From: Deltaproteobacteria bacterium
GTDB taxonomy: Bacteria; Desulfobacterota; Syntrophia; Syntrophales; UBA5619
Direction of reading: 5' to 3'
DNA: 10,927 bases
NCBI GenBank assembly: GCA_026388365.1
Contig: JAPLJW010000197.1
Location: 1 to 10,927, forward strand
Each line of letters opens with the position of its first letter. Position 1 is the first letter of the stretch. The notes below the pieces were generated by a model. That model searched no databases. It was not told where the DNA came from and worked only from the letters and a program-made list of their open reading frames with translations. A program made the translations under genes and the position numbers. Shown piece after piece: positions 1 to 5,688 of the stretch.

Positions 1-251
1 AAGTGGCACTCTGGGCGATCAGGGAGAGTTTGAAAAACTATACCCATATCGCACTGCTCCACTCGGGAATGCCCGAAAGCGAGGCGCTGCGCCGCAGGGC
101 CCTTGAAAATGCGGTGTTTCTCAATATGACCTATATCGAAATTGAGGGGAATCTTTCCTACTTTGAGAAAATCATCCGCGGTCCTTACAAAGCCGGGGAA
201 TTTCTCCATCTGCAACCGGGTGAGATGATCACCCAGTCTCTCTATTTCTGA
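1..251 (+). CDS. C-terminal fragment of a probable DUF1638 protein (5' end outside the window)
   Basis: An open frame enters from the left edge (first complete codon at position 3, a GTG that is probably internal) and stops with TGA at 249-251, giving about 82 residues. The visible pattern is a Tyr-Thr-His-Ile-Ala-Leu segment, a Gly turn, an Ala-rich helix, a 'YIEIEGNLSYFEKI' stretch, then 'FLHLQPGE' near the C-terminus. From memory this resembles the end of DUF1638 proteins, found in methanogens and anaerobic bacteria and often near corrinoid or methylotrophy genes. That context cannot be tested here because the rest of the gene and its upstream neighbours are missing. It converges with the toxin-antitoxin operon, 19 bp away. 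The coding call is fairly safe; the family call is tentative, and no biochemical role is known to me. Confidence 0.5.
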   Translation, partial: VALWAIRESLKNYTHIALLHSGMPESEALRRRALENAVFLNMTYIEIEGNLSYFEKIIRGPYKAGEFLHLQPGEMITQSLYF

Positions 252-270
252 CCTTTTCAGAATTCCTCCG

Positions 271-567
271 TCAGTAATGGTACCTCGCCTGCAGGAAATC
301 GATGCGGTTGCCGCCGACCAGATAGACGATGCGGTGCTCCTGGGTCAGGCGGCGGGACCAGACGCCGGGGACAAGGTATTTCAGAGGTTCCGGCTTGCCG
401 ATTCCGGTAAAGGGGTCGCCCAGAACCGCTTCCACAATGATCAAGGCGCGCAGGGCAACCCTTCGTTCCGCGGCCACCCAATGGCGCAGGTCCTCGATAA
501 ATTCCGGATGGAAAACCGCCTCCCGCCGGGGCTGCTTTTTTGATCCGGCTTTATCCTTTTTCTCCAA
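271..567 (-). CDS. yoeB: YoeB-family toxin (ribosome-dependent mRNA endonuclease), TTG start
   Basis: This is a type II toxin of the Txe/YoeB family (RelE superfamily), which cuts mRNA in the ribosomal A site when its antitoxin is lost. The core matches E. coli YoeB closely: 'GIGKPEPLK' carries Glu60 (E46 in E. coli), 'WSRR' follows, 'EEHRIVY'-like 'QEHRIVY' carries Arg79 (R65), and the protein ends in 'RYHY' with His97-Tyr98 (H83-Y84). All catalytic positions are present, so the toxin should be active. It has 98 residues against 84 in E. coli, because of a Lys/Arg-rich N-terminal extension of about 14 residues. The start is forced: a TGA lies in frame six codons upstream, and TTG at 565-567 is the only usual start codon before the conserved core. 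It overlaps the antitoxin gene by 17 bp, which suggests translational coupling. Confidence 0.93.
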   Translation of the reverse strand: MEKKDKAGSKKQPRREAVFHPEFIEDLRHWVAAERRVALRALIIVEAVLGDPFTGIGKPEPLKYLVPGVWSRRLTQEHRIVYLVGGNRIDFLQARYHY

Positions 568-838
568 GACCGATCCCCTTTTTCAACGCTTCCAGGGTTT
601 GTGGTTTTTCCGTCCGCGACTGGGCGCGTGCCAGGGCCTGAAACAGGCGTCTGGCATTCTTCGGCGAGCGCAGCAGGTGGGCTGTCTCCGTGAGGCTTGC
701 CAGTTCGTCGGCAGCCACGACCGCGACGTCTTCGCCGCTCCGCCGTCGGATGATGACGATCTCCCGGTTTTCCGTCACCTCTTTGAACAAACTTGAAAGG
801 TTGGCGCGGGCCTGGGTGTAGGTGGTCTGAATAGGCAT
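551..838 (-). CDS. yefM: YefM/Phd-family antitoxin
   Basis: The 95-residue product has the PhdYeFM pattern: an N-terminal DNA-binding and dimer part with 'YTQARANLSSLFKEV' (residues 7-21), a strand pair with 'REIVIIRRR' and 'DVAVVAADE', then 'SLTETAHLLRSP', which is typical of YefM. The C-terminal tail (about 60-95) is charged and likely disordered until it wraps the toxin. YefM neutralises YoeB and, alone or with it, represses its own promoter. The ATG at 836-838 is preceded by a strong GGGAGGG with a 7-nt spacer. It is the first gene of the pair, in the usual order, and the toxin start codon lies within its last codons. The family call is secure. Confidence 0.9.
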   Translation of the reverse strand: MPIQTTYTQARANLSSLFKEVTENREIVIIRRRSGEDVAVVAADELASLTETAHLLRSPKNARRLFQALARAQSRTEKPQTLEALKKGIGLGEKG

Positions 839-856
839 GTTTTTTCCCTCCCTCTT

Positions 857-869
857 TTCCGTACCGGAA
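857..869. promoter_or_regulatory. Candidate YefM operator palindrome
   Basis: TTCCG-TAC-CGGAA is a perfect 5-bp-arm inverted repeat just downstream of the -10 box. A second GTAC core lies 13 bp away inside the -10 region (874-877). E. coli YefM binds two palindromes with TGTACA-like cores near its promoter. The paired GTAC cores fit that arrangement, but binding is inferred. Confidence 0.4.
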
Positions 870-870
870 C

Positions 871-899
871 ACAGTACAGGTTATGCCCACGGTCGTCAA
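871..899 (-). promoter_or_regulatory. Probable sigma70-type promoter of yefM-yoeB
   Basis: Read on the minus strand, TTGACG (894-899) is followed after exactly 17 bp by TACTGT (871-876). The -35 box matches at five of six positions; the -10 box is weaker but keeps TA and the final T. The site sits between the end of the permease gene and the antitoxin start, about 33 bp upstream of that start. It gives the pair its own promoter. Confidence 0.6.
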
Positions 900-905
900 G
901 TCTTA

Positions 906-2015
906 TTACACGGCCTTTCCCAGCCATTTCTCCATCCCGTAATGGACGGCGAGGCCGGCCAGAAAACCGACAGCCATGTTGGCAAGAAGGGAAACGGCGA
1001 CGGTGAGAACAAGCGGGATCAGGTCCCTGCCGGGACGGACGTCCCGAACGAACTTCGTCAGCTCGATCCCGACGAGGAACATCATCGCCCCGATGATCGC
1101 CGGCGGAAAGGCGGCAAAGAGACCGGCGATCGCCGCCGCGAAGAAGAGGCCGAGCGCGATCTCGATGGCCCCCTCGATCAGGTTCGTCCCGCCGGTGCGC
1201 GCCCCGAAGTAGTACTGGCCGGCGAGCCCGCCGGAGCCGTGGCACATCGGCATCCCGCCGAAGAACGGGAGGACGAGGTTCATGATCCCCTGGTTCCAGG
1301 AGAGTTTCCCCACGCCAACCGGACGGTCGGGGAAATAGCTCCCGATCAGGGCGGAGGTGGCGATGGTCGCGTTGGTGATCGTGAGCGGAATCTGGGCGAA
1401 ACCGGCGAGGACCAGCGAGTCCCAGACCTCTTTCGGACCGAAGCCGGTCAGGGGCGGCGGGGTGAAGCGGATCAGGTCCGCTGACGGGAGATTCCCGTGG
1501 AAGGCGACGATGCCGATCCCGAGGAGCATCAGGACGACGGCGGCCGGGGCATAGCGGCTCTCCCGGAGAGCAAGGACAATCGCGATCGCGACAACGCCGA
1601 GGACCCAGCCGGTCGAGATCATCTTGACCGCCTCGACGGCCAGGAGGATCCCGAGCGTCGCCTGGATCCCACGGACCACGGAACGGGGGGTGATCTTTGC
1701 GAGGCGGCCGATGACTCCCGTCGCCGCGAAGAGGATCCAGACGAGCCCCATCGCAAAACCGGAGGCGTAGATGAGCGAAGGCGTCCAGTGCTGGGCGATC
1801 GCAACGATGGCCAGGACCTTCATCGGTTCGATCGGCATCGGGAGTTTGTAGATCAGGCCGGTCGCGACGTTCGCGAGGCCCATCATCACGAGAAACCCCG
1901 CCGGGTCGAGGCCGCAGACGGCGATGTAGCCGATGGCGAGTGGAAAGAGGGTCCCGAAGTCCCCCATCGATCCGGCCAGTTCCCGCAGGTTGAATTCAAA
2001 CGATTTGATCTTCAT
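906..2015 (-). CDS. MOT1-type molybdate/sulfate permease
   Basis: This 369-residue, strongly hydrophobic protein has about ten predicted membrane segments and an internal duplication, as in the MFS_MOT1/SulP-like family. Repeat 1 has 'AGSMGDFGTLFPLAIGY' (14-30) and the Pro-rich 'LPMPIEPMKVLAIVAI' (58-73). Repeat 2 has 'GFAQIPLTITNA' (205-216) and 'GMPMCHGSGGLAGQYYFGARTGG' in two parts (MPMCHGSGG at 255-263, then YYFGARTGG at 268-276), a hallmark of the family. It lacks a STAS domain. Family members take up molybdate (MOT1 of algae and plants) or are annotated as putative sulfate transporters; the substrate cannot be settled here. The ATG at 2013-2015 has GGAG six bases upstream. No molybdenum-cofactor gene is visible in the window. 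Codons look especially G/C-ending compared with neighbours, judged by eye only. Confidence 0.85.
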   Translation of the reverse strand: MKIKSFEFNLRELAGSMGDFGTLFPLAIGYIAVCGLDPAGFLVMMGLANVATGLIYKLPMPIEPMKVLAIVAIAQHWTPSLIYASGFAMGLVWILFAATGVIGRLAKITPRSVVRGIQATLGILLAVEAVKMISTGWVLGVVAIAIVLALRESRYAPAAVVLMLLGIGIVAFHGNLPSADLIRFTPPPLTGFGPKEVWDSLVLAGFAQIPLTITNATIATSALIGSYFPDRPVGVGKLSWNQGIMNLVLPFFGGMPMCHGSGGLAGQYYFGARTGGTNLIEGAIEIALGLFFAAAIAGLFAAFPPAIIGAMMFLVGIELTKFVRDVRPGRDLIPLVLTVAVSLLANMAVGFLAGLAVHYGMEKWLGKAV

Positions 2016-2054
2016 TCCCGTCTCCGCGGATCCGCCGGCAAGCCCCTTCCCACG

Positions 2055-2077
2055 GTTCCGGCAGCTTACCCCGGAAC
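2055..2077. promoter_or_regulatory. Inverted repeat upstream of the permease gene
   Basis: GTTCCGG (2055-2061) and CCGGAAC (2071-2077) form perfect 7-bp arms around a 9-bp spacer, 40-62 bp upstream of the permease start. It could be an operator or a leader hairpin in the mRNA. It does not resemble the AT-rich ModE site. The TTCCGG/CCGGAA core also occurs in the repeat at 2137-2300, so a repeat remnant is another reading. Confidence 0.35.
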
Positions 2078-2136
2078 GTCAGACCGGATGATTTCTTCCG
2101 ATCCCCGGTTTACAGCCTTTTGAAAAAGGGCTGATC

Positions 2137-2300
2137 CAGGCTGTTCAAAAACGTCTGGATGCAAGGCCCCCGAAATCCCCAAGCCGTAAGGCGTCGGGGA
2201 CATGTTCCGGAAGCCCAAAGGGATCGGAACGTGTCCCCGGAATACGTTGAACGGCAAAGGATGAGGGAAACGCAGCAAACGGACGTTTCGCAACAGCCTG
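2137..2300. repeat. MITE-like palindromic element, 164 bp
   Basis: The ends are inverted copies: 'caggctgttcaaaaacgtc' at 2137-2155 matches the reverse complement of 2282-2300 at 16 of 19 positions, including the outer nine. The centre holds a second inverted repeat: 2196-2209 (ggggacatgttccg) pairs with 2225-2238 with one G-T wobble. No reading frame for a transposase is present and I see no target-site duplication. Its right end abuts the stop codon of the CDGSH gene. From memory, elements with 'caggctgtt' ends are scattered through Geobacter and other Desulfobacterota-related genomes, but no search was done. The internal core recurs at 5560-5585. It fills most of the gap between the CDGSH and permease genes. 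Confidence 0.65.
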
Positions 2301-2540
2301 TTACAGCTTGTTGTGCGCGCCGTCGCAATATGGCGGCTTTTTGCTGTGCTTGCAGCCGCACCAGGCGACCGTCTTGGGATACTTGACCTCCACCTCCATA
2401 GGCGTCATGCCGGTGTTGAGCCGCTCATGGGAGCCGTCGCAAAACGGCTGGTTCACGGACTGGCCGCAACTGCACCAGTAATACTTGCCCGGCTGCATCT
2501 CCATCATGTACGGCCCCTTCTTCGCGATCTTCGGTTCCAT
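2301..2540 (-). CDS. Tandem CDGSH iron-sulfur domain protein
   Basis: This 79-residue protein has two complete CDGSH sites. The first is CSCG...FCDGSH with Cys23, Cys25, Cys34 and His38; the second is CGCK...YCDGAH with Cys61, Cys63, Cys72 and His76. Each should hold a [2Fe-2S] cluster with three Cys and one His ligand, as in mitoNEET and the tandem CISD3/MiNT type. No signal peptide or membrane anchor is visible, so it is probably a soluble redox or cluster-transfer protein; its partner is unknown. The start at 2540 is preferred over the ATG at 2547-2549. The AAAGGAG (2550-2556) directly touches the earlier ATG but lies nine bases from this one. The gene may be the last of a glyA-methyltransferase-CDGSH operon, with a 112-bp gap to the methyltransferase gene. 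Confidence 0.93.
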   Translation of the reverse strand: MEPKIAKKGPYMMEMQPGKYYWCSCGQSVNQPFCDGSHERLNTGMTPMEVEVKYPKTVAWCGCKHSKKPPYCDGAHNKL

Positions 2541-2652
2541 GGTCCTCATCTCCTTTCCATTCGGATATATCCCGCCGGCAGGAACATCCCGTTCCGCACG
2601 GACAGGATTGGCGCTGGAATATGGGGCATCATCGTGAACGGTTTTTGGTCTG

Positions 2653-3252
2653 TCAAAAAATCCGGCTGGCGGCGGGTCCGCTTTTCTCCATCAAAACGGC
2701 GCGGCTCAGCGCGATTGCGGGTTCGCCCAGCAGCCGGAAACCGGCCGCCCGGCACGCCTCCACGGTTCTTCCGAAGCGGATCCGGTTCACGTGCAACTTC
2801 GGTTCAACGAGGAGAAGCCGGCCGCCCGGTTTGAGAAGGGCGGATATCTGAGCGAAGAACCGGGGCTTGCCTCTCACCTCGTGGACCATCCAGAAGGCAA
2901 GGACGAAGTCGGACGGTTCCTCCACCCCAAGAATGTCCGGCCGGCAGCGGTGCGGAACGATCCGGTCAGACAGCCCCGCCTTGAGCGCCCGGCGGCCGAG
3001 GGCCGCAAGCATCTCCTCCTGGAGGTCGACCGCGATGACCTTTCCCCCCGGACCGACCAGTTTCGCCATCCCCAGCGTGAAATACCCCATCCCGCAGCCG
3101 ATATCCACGGCGGTCATCCCGAGTTTCACATAAGGTTCGAGGAGTCGCTCCGGATCTTGAATCAAACGGCGCAGGGGGTTATCGAAGGTGTAACACATCC
3201 ACCAGGGGCAGACCCTGTCGTTCATCGGCAGCAGCTTCTCAAACCATTTCAC
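2653..3252 (-). CDS. Class I SAM-dependent methyltransferase, substrate unknown
   Basis: The Rossmann-type methyltransferase core is clear: motif I 'VDIGCGMGYFT' (49-59), an acidic residue at the end of strand 2 in 'VIAVDLQ' (Asp76), 'DFVLAFWMVHEV' (115-126) and 'LLKPGGRLLLVEPK' (139-152). The N-terminal part has 'VCPWWMCYTFDNPLRR', a Cys-X4-Cys pair (Cys15, Cys20) followed by DNPLR. I recall this block from a family in Desulfobacterota and archaea whose substrates are undetermined. GTG at 3250-3252 is chosen as start because GGGGAGG lies six bases upstream. An in-frame ATG at 3316-3318 has no such site and would add 22 residues. With GTG the protein has 199 residues. It follows glyA by 96 bp on the same strand and could be co-transcribed with it. 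Confidence 0.82.
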   Translation of the reverse strand: MKWFEKLLPMNDRVCPWWMCYTFDNPLRRLIQDPERLLEPYVKLGMTAVDIGCGMGYFTLGMAKLVGPGGKVIAVDLQEEMLAALGRRALKAGLSDRIVPHRCRPDILGVEEPSDFVLAFWMVHEVRGKPRFFAQISALLKPGGRLLLVEPKLHVNRIRFGRTVEACRAAGFRLLGEPAIALSRAVLMEKSGPAASRIF

Positions 3253-3348
3253 GGCGATCCTCCCCGATATCCGGCGGATTTCCAGCCGGCCCTTGACCCG
3301 ATCCGGCGCAATGTCCATATTCGCAGACGAACCGCTGTAAAAAATCGG

Positions 3349-4605
3349 TTAAAAGCTCATCCGGTAAATGGGGAATCGACGGCACAGGGCAATCACCTCA
3401 TCCTTCACCCTGTTCCGAAGCGTTTGCTCCTCCGGATGCGCGACGACCTCCACCACCCACCGGGCGATGAGCCGCGCCTCCTTCTTTCCCATGCCCCGGC
3501 TGGTCATGGCGGGGGTGCCCAGGCGGACGCCGGAGGGTTTCTTCGCCGTGCCGCGATCGCCGGGAATCTTGTTCTTGTTCACGATGAGATGGGCCTCTTC
3601 CAGCAGGACCGAGGCCGTCTCCCCATCGATGTTCCATTTTGCCAGATCCAGGAGCAGCAGATGATTGTCCGTTCCGCCGGTCACGATCTCCGCCCCCTGT
3701 TCGCGAAGGGATTCCGACAGCGTCTTCGCGTTTTGGACCACCTCCCGGATGTACTGCCGATATTCCGGGGCGCCCAGATGTTTCAGTCCCACGGCAATGG
3801 CGGAGATGTTGGCCTGGTGGGGCCCGCCCTGCAACGTGGGAAAAACGGCGCGGTCCACCCGGTCCGCGTGCTCCGCCTTGCACAGGATGATGGCCCCGCG
3901 GGTCATCCGCAGGGTCTTGTGGGTGGTGGTGGTGACGATATCGCAGTGAGGCACGGGGGTTGGATGCTCTCCGGCCACGACGAGACCCGCAACGTGCGAG
4001 ATGTCCGCCATCAGAAAGGCGCCCGCCTCCCGGGCGATCTGTCCGAAACGGGCAAAGTCGATGGTCCGGGGATAGGCGCTTGCGCCGCAGACGATGAGAC
4101 GGGGCCTGGTCTCCAGCGCCTGCCTGCGGATCGCCTCGTAATCCAGGAGTCCCGTCTGCGGATCGACGCCGTATTGAACCACATCGAACATCCGGGAGAC
4201 CACATTGGCCCGGGCGCCGTGGCTCAGGTGTCCGCCGGCGTCGATCTCCATGCTCAGGATCCGGTCGCCCAGCTTCAGCAGGGAGAGGTAGGCGGCGATA
4301 TTGGCGGCGCTCCCCGACAGGGCCTGCACGTTGGCATGTTCGGCGCCGAAGACGGCTTTCGCCCTTCCAATCGCCAGCGATTCCAGCCGGTCGATGTTCT
4401 CCAGCCCCCGGTACCAGCGCTCGCCCGGATAGCCCTCGCTGTAGATACCCGAAAGCATCGAGCTGATCGCCTTCATCAGGGATTTGGGCGGATAGTTCTC
4501 CGAGGCGATGAGGTTGATGGTCTCTTCATTGCGCCGCATCTCGTCGCGGATGATCCCGTCCACCGCGGGATCGAACTGAGAAAGCTTCTCCTCCAGAAGA
4601 TTCAT
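3349..4605 (-). CDS. glyA: Serine hydroxymethyltransferase (divergent clade)
   Basis: The enzyme interconverts serine plus tetrahydrofolate with glycine plus 5,10-methylene-tetrahydrofolate, using PLP in the cytosol. The 418-residue length is normal and E. coli numbering nearly holds: Ser35 in 'ASEN', Tyr55 and Glu57 in 'YSEGYPGER', Tyr65, His126 in 'GGHLSHG', Asp201 and His204 in 'DISHVAGL', the PLP lysine Lys230 in 'TTTTHKTLR', Arg236, and Arg361 in 'GVRLGTPA'. All catalytic positions are kept. Differences from the consensus are Trp64 where E. coli has Tyr64, 'YRGLENIDRLE' instead of 'YGGCEYVDVVE', and 'LRMTRGAI' instead of 'LRGPRGGL' after the lysine. These suggest a separate clade rather than an inactive protein. 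The ATG has AGAGGA about six bases upstream and a strong promoter. A pterin other than folate, or another amino acid as substrate, is possible. Confidence 0.93.
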   Translation of the reverse strand: MNLLEEKLSQFDPAVDGIIRDEMRRNEETINLIASENYPPKSLMKAISSMLSGIYSEGYPGERWYRGLENIDRLESLAIGRAKAVFGAEHANVQALSGSAANIAAYLSLLKLGDRILSMEIDAGGHLSHGARANVVSRMFDVVQYGVDPQTGLLDYEAIRRQALETRPRLIVCGASAYPRTIDFARFGQIAREAGAFLMADISHVAGLVVAGEHPTPVPHCDIVTTTTHKTLRMTRGAIILCKAEHADRVDRAVFPTLQGGPHQANISAIAVGLKHLGAPEYRQYIREVVQNAKTLSESLREQGAEIVTGGTDNHLLLLDLAKWNIDGETASVLLEEAHLIVNKNKIPGDRGTAKKPSGVRLGTPAMTSRGMGKKEARLIARWVVEVVAHPEEQTLRNRVKDEVIALCRRFPIYRMSF

Positions 4606-4628
4606 GGTTTATCCTCTTGTTTACAATG

Positions 4629-4638
4629 GTTGATCAAC
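4629..4638. promoter_or_regulatory. 10-bp perfect palindrome at the probable glyA transcription start
   Basis: GTTGATCAAC is fully palindromic and begins about nine bases downstream of the -10 box, covering the likely +1 region. A repressor dimer bound here could block initiation. A 10-bp palindrome can arise by chance, so only its position makes it notable. Confidence 0.35.
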
Positions 4639-4646
4639 GTGGTCGA

Positions 4647-4675
4647 AGCATAGGAGAAAAACAGGACCCTGTCAA
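4647..4675 (-). promoter_or_regulatory. Sigma70-type promoter of glyA
   Basis: On the minus strand a perfect TTGACA (4670-4675) is followed after 17 bp by TATGCT (4647-4652), five of six matches to TATAAT. Transcription should start near 4640, giving a leader of about 35 bases. It probably drives glyA and perhaps the methyltransferase and CDGSH genes. Confidence 0.75.
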
Positions 4676-5177
4676 GAACAACGGGGTTTCTCCCCTGCCG
4701 GAGGCTTTTGTTCCATCGGTGGCTTGACCGGCGCCTGAGGAGTCCCCCATTTCCCTGAAGCTCATCGGATCGATTTGCAATGAATCTCACCCGCCGCAAG
4801 CAGCGGGGTATCTTGGCGGAGCATCGCTCTCTTCTTTGTCGCAAGCGACGGGGAATATGACCCGAAGAGATTTAAAATGCGCCCTCCGACCTGCCGCCCA
4901 AAGCGGCGCCGGCCGGTTGAAAGAAGAACAATCATGCCGGGCGCGGCGCGGAATTGAAGCTCGCTGCCCACGGGGCGGAGCTTCCCGGAAAGGAAGACAT
5001 CCGTTATTCTATGGCGCCTCTTATCCCGGCCAGCAAGGCGGGGATTGCGGGATGCGCTCCCGGTCGAATGAACTGGATTTTCTGCTGAAATCCTGATAAG
5101 GGAACAATTCCGCTCCCGGACCCGCTCGGGCCGAGGCGGTTAAAAAACGATCACGGAAAAACGAAAAGGAGAAAACG
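4676..5177. other. Intergenic stretch without a recognised gene
   Basis: Between the glyA promoter and the Lys/Ala-rich gene I see no convincing coding region. The stretch holds the palindromic repeat units at 4790-4856, a small hairpin with 5-bp arms (gccgc at 4893-4897, gcggc at 4903-4907), and the upstream region and ribosome binding site of the gene at 5178. A frame of 26 codons at 4780-4860 (+) runs exactly through the repeat units and is probably not a gene. No clear promoter for the gene at 5178 could be picked out. Confidence 0.5.
4790..4856. repeat. Two small palindromic repeat units
   Basis: Unit 1 (4794-4811, ccgcaagcagcggggtat) and unit 2 (4839-4856, tcgcaagcgacggggaat) match at 14 of 18 positions, 45 bp apart. 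Each can fold around a CAAG/GCAAGC turn. The 12-mer cccgccgcaagc of unit 1 (4790-4801) recurs inverted at 5642-5653, next to the hairpin repeat. This points to a REP-like family, though no genome-wide count is available. Confidence 0.45.
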
Positions 5178-5522
5178 ATGGCATCCGAGAGCAAGGAAAC
5201 GAGGCTGAAACAGAAGGCCGCCCTGGAGGCGAAATTGCAGAAGCGCCTGGCCCTTCTTGCCGAAAAGGGACTGGACGAGAAGAAGATCTTCCGGGACGTG
5301 CTCGTCAAGCAATTGAAGGCCGAACTCAAAAAGACGGCGGTCCGCTTGAGAGCAATCGCCGCCCATGTGAAGCGGACGGCGGACCTCGCCGCGATGAAGG
5401 CGGAACGCCTGGCGAAGCCCAAGGAAGAGGCCCCCAAGGCGAAGAAGGCCGCACCGGAACCGCCCCCGGAGGCAAAGACCAAGAAGAAAAAGAAGAAGGA
5501 AGAGGAGACCCCGAAGGCTTAG
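5178..5522 (+). CDS. Small Lys/Ala-rich protein of unknown function
   Basis: The 114-residue product is not recognised. Residues 1-78 look like amphipathic helices able to form a coiled coil, with heptad-like Leu spacing ('ALEAKLQKRLALLAEKGL', 'LVKQLKAELKKTAVRLRAI') and a possible second helix, 'AAHVKRTADLAAMKAERL'. Residues 79-114 are a low-complexity Lys/Ala/Pro/Glu tail with six lysines in a row (102-107). About 27 residues are Lys and 22 are Ala. There is no Cys, Trp or Tyr, no signal peptide and no membrane segment. The composition recalls histone H1-like nucleoid proteins, so binding to DNA or RNA is possible but unproven. The ATG has AAAAGGAG six bases upstream, a strong site that supports real translation. 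It is the only complete plus-strand gene and converges on the CoA-transferase operon. Confidence 0.75.
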   Translation: MASESKETRLKQKAALEAKLQKRLALLAEKGLDEKKIFRDVLVKQLKAELKKTAVRLRAIAAHVKRTADLAAMKAERLAKPKEEAPKAKKAAPEPPPEAKTKKKKKKEEETPKA

Positions 5523-5559
5523 CCTTTCCGCTTCATTCCATTAATCGCCCTCGGCCGTC

Positions 5560-5653
5560 GGGGACATGTTCCGATCCCTTCGGGCCTGGGGGCCTGGGGA
5601 CACTTTGCCGCAAGGTGTCCCCAGGCCCCGGAACACCGGCCGCTTGCGGCGGG
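5560..5653. repeat. Composite palindromic repeat between convergent genes
   Basis: The left part (5560-5585) matches the minus strand of 2213-2238 at 24 of 26 positions, so it shares the core of the MITE-like element. It is followed by a very strong hairpin: 5589-5607 pairs with 5611-5629 over 19 bp with one G-T wobble and a 3-base loop. An outer pairing, tgttccg with cggaaca (5629-5635), is possible. The stretch 5642-5653 is the inverted 12-mer shared with 4790-4801. Neither strand has a T run after the hairpin, so it is not a classical intrinsic terminator. It may still stop transcription from both sides, because the genes at 5522 and 5689 end towards it. Confidence 0.65.
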
Positions 5654-5688
5654 GTGGGTCCGTTGGAGTTATGAACCCTTCCCGTCCC

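Noticed and set aside
441..899. 152-codon minus-strand frame over the toxin-antitoxin genes
   Set aside because: It lies in another frame of the YefM and YoeB genes, which match known families.
2112..2133. Terminator-like hairpin cagcctttt...aaaagggctg beside the MITE-like element
   Set aside because: The stem has a bulge, the loop is only two bases and no T run follows on the minus strand; it could be a remnant of an element end but this cannot be supported.
2541..2652. GGAAC-ATCCC-GTTCC inverted repeat (2581-2595) as an operator for the CDGSH gene
   Set aside because: Five-base arms are expected by chance in DNA of this composition, and no promoter could be placed next to it.
2791..4653. 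A 620-codon open frame on the plus strand across the glyA and methyltransferase genes
   Set aside because: It is antisense to two clear genes. GC-rich third positions often keep the opposite frame open, and its translation is Pro/Arg/His-rich with no recognisable domain.
4780..4860. A 26-codon frame, MNLTRRKQRGI..., through the palindromic units
   Set aside because: It is made of the repeat units themselves and has no ribosome binding site; similar peptides are probably repeat-derived annotation noise.
5589..5629. Classical rho-independent terminator
   Set aside because: The hairpin is strong but neither strand has a T run after it, so it is reported as a repeat with possible terminator effect.
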